Shown here one piece after another: positions 4,864 through 6,631 of a stretch of DNA of 6,631 bases. The position numbers and the translations under genes were made by a program. Source of the DNA: Muribaculaceae bacterium (GTDB taxonomy: Bacteria; Bacteroidota; Bacteroidia; Bacteroidales; Muribaculaceae); contig JAIDJJ010000306.1 of assembly GCA_029052265.1 (NCBI GenBank), positions 1-6,631 on the forward strand, read 5' to 3'. The notes under the pieces were generated by a model. The model saw only the letters and a program-made list of their open reading frames with translations. It was not told where the DNA came from and did not search any database. The stretch's first letter is position 1, and each line of letters starts with the position of its first letter.

Positions 4864-6631
4864 TTAAAGCTCCCATCCCGGAGTCTGAGTATACCCCGTC
4901 TTTTGAAGTTCATCGTAAGGGATGGGGAAGAAATAATTCTTGGGAGCAGTAAACGAATAGCGTGAGTCGATATCGCTTAGACCATAGTTGAAGGTCTGTG
5001 ATGTGCCTTCCCTTACAGAGACTCCATAAAGAGTGAATACCTGACGGTAACGTGGAAGAGAAGCTTCCGCAGTGGCGCTTCCGCCATTCTTCTCAAAAAG
5101 CTTCCAGCGACGCACGTCGAAATAACGGTGATCCTCAAAACAGAACTCGATTCTTGTCTCATTCTGGATTCTCTCCCGGAGCTGATCCTGGCTCATTCCT
5201 GAATAAGCAGGCATTCCGACACGGGCACGTACCTGGTTCACATAAGCATAAGCCTCAGATGTCTGTCCCGCCTCATTGAGAGCCTCAGCCGCAGCAAGAA
5301 GTATCTCTGCATAGCGGAAGATAGGGCATGCATGGCGCTGACCGCCTACCGTACCGTCCCAACGGATATTGTGCAGATATTTCTTTGAATAGTAGCCGGT
5401 GGCTGTTCCGCCGTTTCCTCTCGCATAGTCGGCACCACGGCGGGTGTCGTCGTTATTGACGTCTATGGCACGAGCCTCGTCACCGTCGCCCCATATCGAT
5501 CCGTGGTGGAGAATGGTCTGTTCAAGGCGTGGGTCACGGTTCACGAACGGATTCTGGTCGTCATAGTCAGGATCCTGGTCTATGGGCAATCCCTTGACTG
5601 TCTCATATGAATCGACAAGGTTCTGAGTGGGATTCAGATAACCGGTGGCACTGATAGCTCCTGTAAATCCGCATGGAGCGTTGAAATATTCGATCTGCAG
5701 GGTGTTTTCCCATACCGAGCGGCTCAGGATATATTCGTTGTTGAGCACAGGGTTGGATACGAAACACTGATAATAGTTCTGCGACGGATCGTTGTTGTCT
5801 GTGACATACAGACGGTAAGGATTGGTCTGCATGCTGTTCTTGGATATGAAATCCTTCGCAGCGTTGGCAGCCTCGGTCCAGCGCGACACGTCGTTACCCG
5901 GATTGAAGAGGGGAGAGGCGCGGTAAAGGAGGGCGCGTGTCTTCAGGGCATATGCGGCGGCACCGTTGATCCTGCCCCAGTTTTCAGTCTCATTTGAATA
6001 ACGGAACGGGAGGTTGTCCTTATACTTGTCGCATTCGTCAGCTATCCATCTCAGCACATCGGCTGCTGCCTTGCGTTCGGGAAGCGCCATTCCCGGCGAC
6101 AGAATGATAGGTGTGCCGTTTTCATCATCAGCCACGATAGGTATGTCGCCATACCATGACAGCAGGTCGAAATGTAGGATCGCGCGGAGCACTCTCGCCT
6201 CAGCATCCCATCTGTCGTAAAGACGGTTGTCGTCACCGTTTTTTTCCGCGTTGCCCACTACATCCGGGCGAGCATTGAGAAGATATTGGTTGATTCCACG
6301 GATACCTTTATAATCTCTTGCCCAGTAAAAATCTGCAAACCAATGATTGGTGGCATCATAAGCGTCGGCTATGACGGAATGATATCGTGCCACGCCCCAA
6401 TAGTCGACCGCATTGTCGGTCATGCAGTCCTGGGAAAGACGGTACTGGGTATCGTTATATCCCTGAAAAGCGTCGGGAAGATAATCGTAAAGCTGGGCGA
6501 GATAGCCACGGGTGCGGTCATAGTCGGAAAACACATTGTTTGCCTGCAATGTAAGGTCCACTTCCTTGTCGAGGTAATCGCTACACGATGCCGCCCCGAA
6601 TGTGAGAATGGCTCCCGCCGCCAATGATATT
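4864..6631 (-). CDS. RagB/SusD-family outer-membrane glycan-binding lipoprotein (5' partial)
   Basis: 588 residues are visible, from the right edge to the TAA at 4864. The visible N-terminus is the end of a lipoprotein signal peptide (ISLAAGAILTFGAASC, lipid Cys at visible residue 16). The real start, probably a few codons with Met-Lys, lies beyond the window; a TTG at 6624 is internal to the signal. SusD hallmarks follow in order: a helical TPR-like N-terminal half with ARVLRAILHFDLLSWYGDIP (about 145-164); PTQNLVDSYE (334-343); RDPRLEQTIL (365-374); the C-terminal core FRYAEILLAAAEALNEAG (438-455) with AYVNQVRARVGMP; ETRIEFCFEDHRYFDVRRWK (491-510); and the ending YFFPIPYDEL...TPGWEL. Length is normal for the family. 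SusD proteins sit on the outer surface and act as a lid on a SusC-type TonB-dependent transporter, trapping oligosaccharides. The SusC gene is expected immediately upstream, outside the window. The GH43 gene follows in the same operon and suggests an arabinan-like ligand, which the SusD sequence itself does not reveal. Confidence 0.95.
   Translation of the reverse strand, partial: ISLAAGAILTFGAASCSDYLDKEVDLTLQANNVFSDYDRTRGYLAQLYDYLPDAFQGYNDTQYRLSQDCMTDNAVDYWGVARYHSVIADAYDATNHWFADFYWARDYKGIRGINQYLLNARPDVVGNAEKNGDDNRLYDRWDAEARVLRAILHFDLLSWYGDIPIVADDENGTPIILSPGMALPERKAAADVLRWIADECDKYKDNLPFRYSNETENWGRINGAAAYALKTRALLYRASPLFNPGNDVSRWTEAANAAKDFISKNSMQTNPYRLYVTDNNDPSQNYYQCFVSNPVLNNEYILSRSVWENTLQIEYFNAPCGFTGAISATGYLNPTQNLVDSYETVKGLPIDQDPDYDDQNPFVNRDPRLEQTILHHGSIWGDGDEARAIDVNNDDTRRGADYARGNGGTATGYYSKKYLHNIRWDGTVGGQRHACPIFRYAEILLAAAEALNEAGQTSEAYAYVNQVRARVGMPAYSGMSQDQLRERIQNETRIEFCFEDHRYFDVRRWKLFEKNGGSATAEASLPRYRQVFTLYGVSVREGTSQTFNYGLSDIDSRYSFTAPKNYFFPIPYDELQKTGYTQTPGWEL

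Noticed and set aside
6622..6624. TTG as the start codon of the susD-like gene
   Set aside because: It falls inside the hydrophobic core of the lipoprotein signal peptide and leaves no basic n-region. The frame stays open to the window edge, so the real start is outside.
6286..6627. Plus-strand open frame of 113 codons at the right end (also 6014-6220)
   Set aside because: It is antisense to the well-supported SusD-family gene and has no independent evidence.

Overview
The window looks like part of a polysaccharide utilisation locus (PUL) from a gut-type member of the Bacteroidota, order Bacteroidales. The evidence is a SusD-family outer-membrane lipoprotein next to a lipoprotein GH43 glycosidase, a giant propeller/Y_Y_Y/AraC membrane regulator, a promoter matching the Bacteroides pattern TTTG-N20-TAnnTTTG, and AT-rich leaders without Shine-Dalgarno sequences. 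Base composition is about half GC. Together with heavy ATA use in the regulator, this would fit Muribaculaceae, but the sequence alone does not settle the family. All three genes are on the minus strand, so transcription runs from the right edge to the left.

Layout in transcription order. 6631-4864: a SusD/RagB-family glycan-binding lipoprotein whose first few codons lie beyond the right edge; its SusC partner is expected just outside. 4863-4821: a 43-bp AT-rich spacer with small TAATT repeats. 4820-2916: a secreted lipoprotein with an Fn3-like domain, a GH43 catalytic domain of the endo-arabinanase type and a C-terminal beta domain. 2915-2738: an intergenic region holding a strong intrinsic terminator for the susD-GH43 transcript (2854-2820), then a near-perfect Bacteroides promoter for the next gene (2789-2758) with a dyad inside its spacer. 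2737-1: a membrane-spanning regulator, 912 codons visible, C-terminus cut by the left edge.

The most interesting object is the regulator. It has the whole periplasmic sensor of a hybrid two-component system (about 14 propeller repeats plus a Y_Y_Y domain) and the AraC-type DNA-binding output. Between the single membrane helix and the HTH domain there are only about 33 residues, so no histidine kinase and no receiver domain. It therefore looks like a one-component transmembrane transcription factor in which glycan sensing must reach DNA binding without phosphotransfer.

Inferred working model: the SusC/SusD pair captures an arabinan-like glycan at the cell surface, the GH43 lipoprotein cuts it, and the regulator senses the resulting oligosaccharides in the periplasm and controls the operon. 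The terminator and separate promoter indicate that the regulator is expressed independently of the operon. No RNA genes, CRISPR arrays, insertion sequences or attachment sites were seen. There is no gene-free stretch longer than 300 bases.
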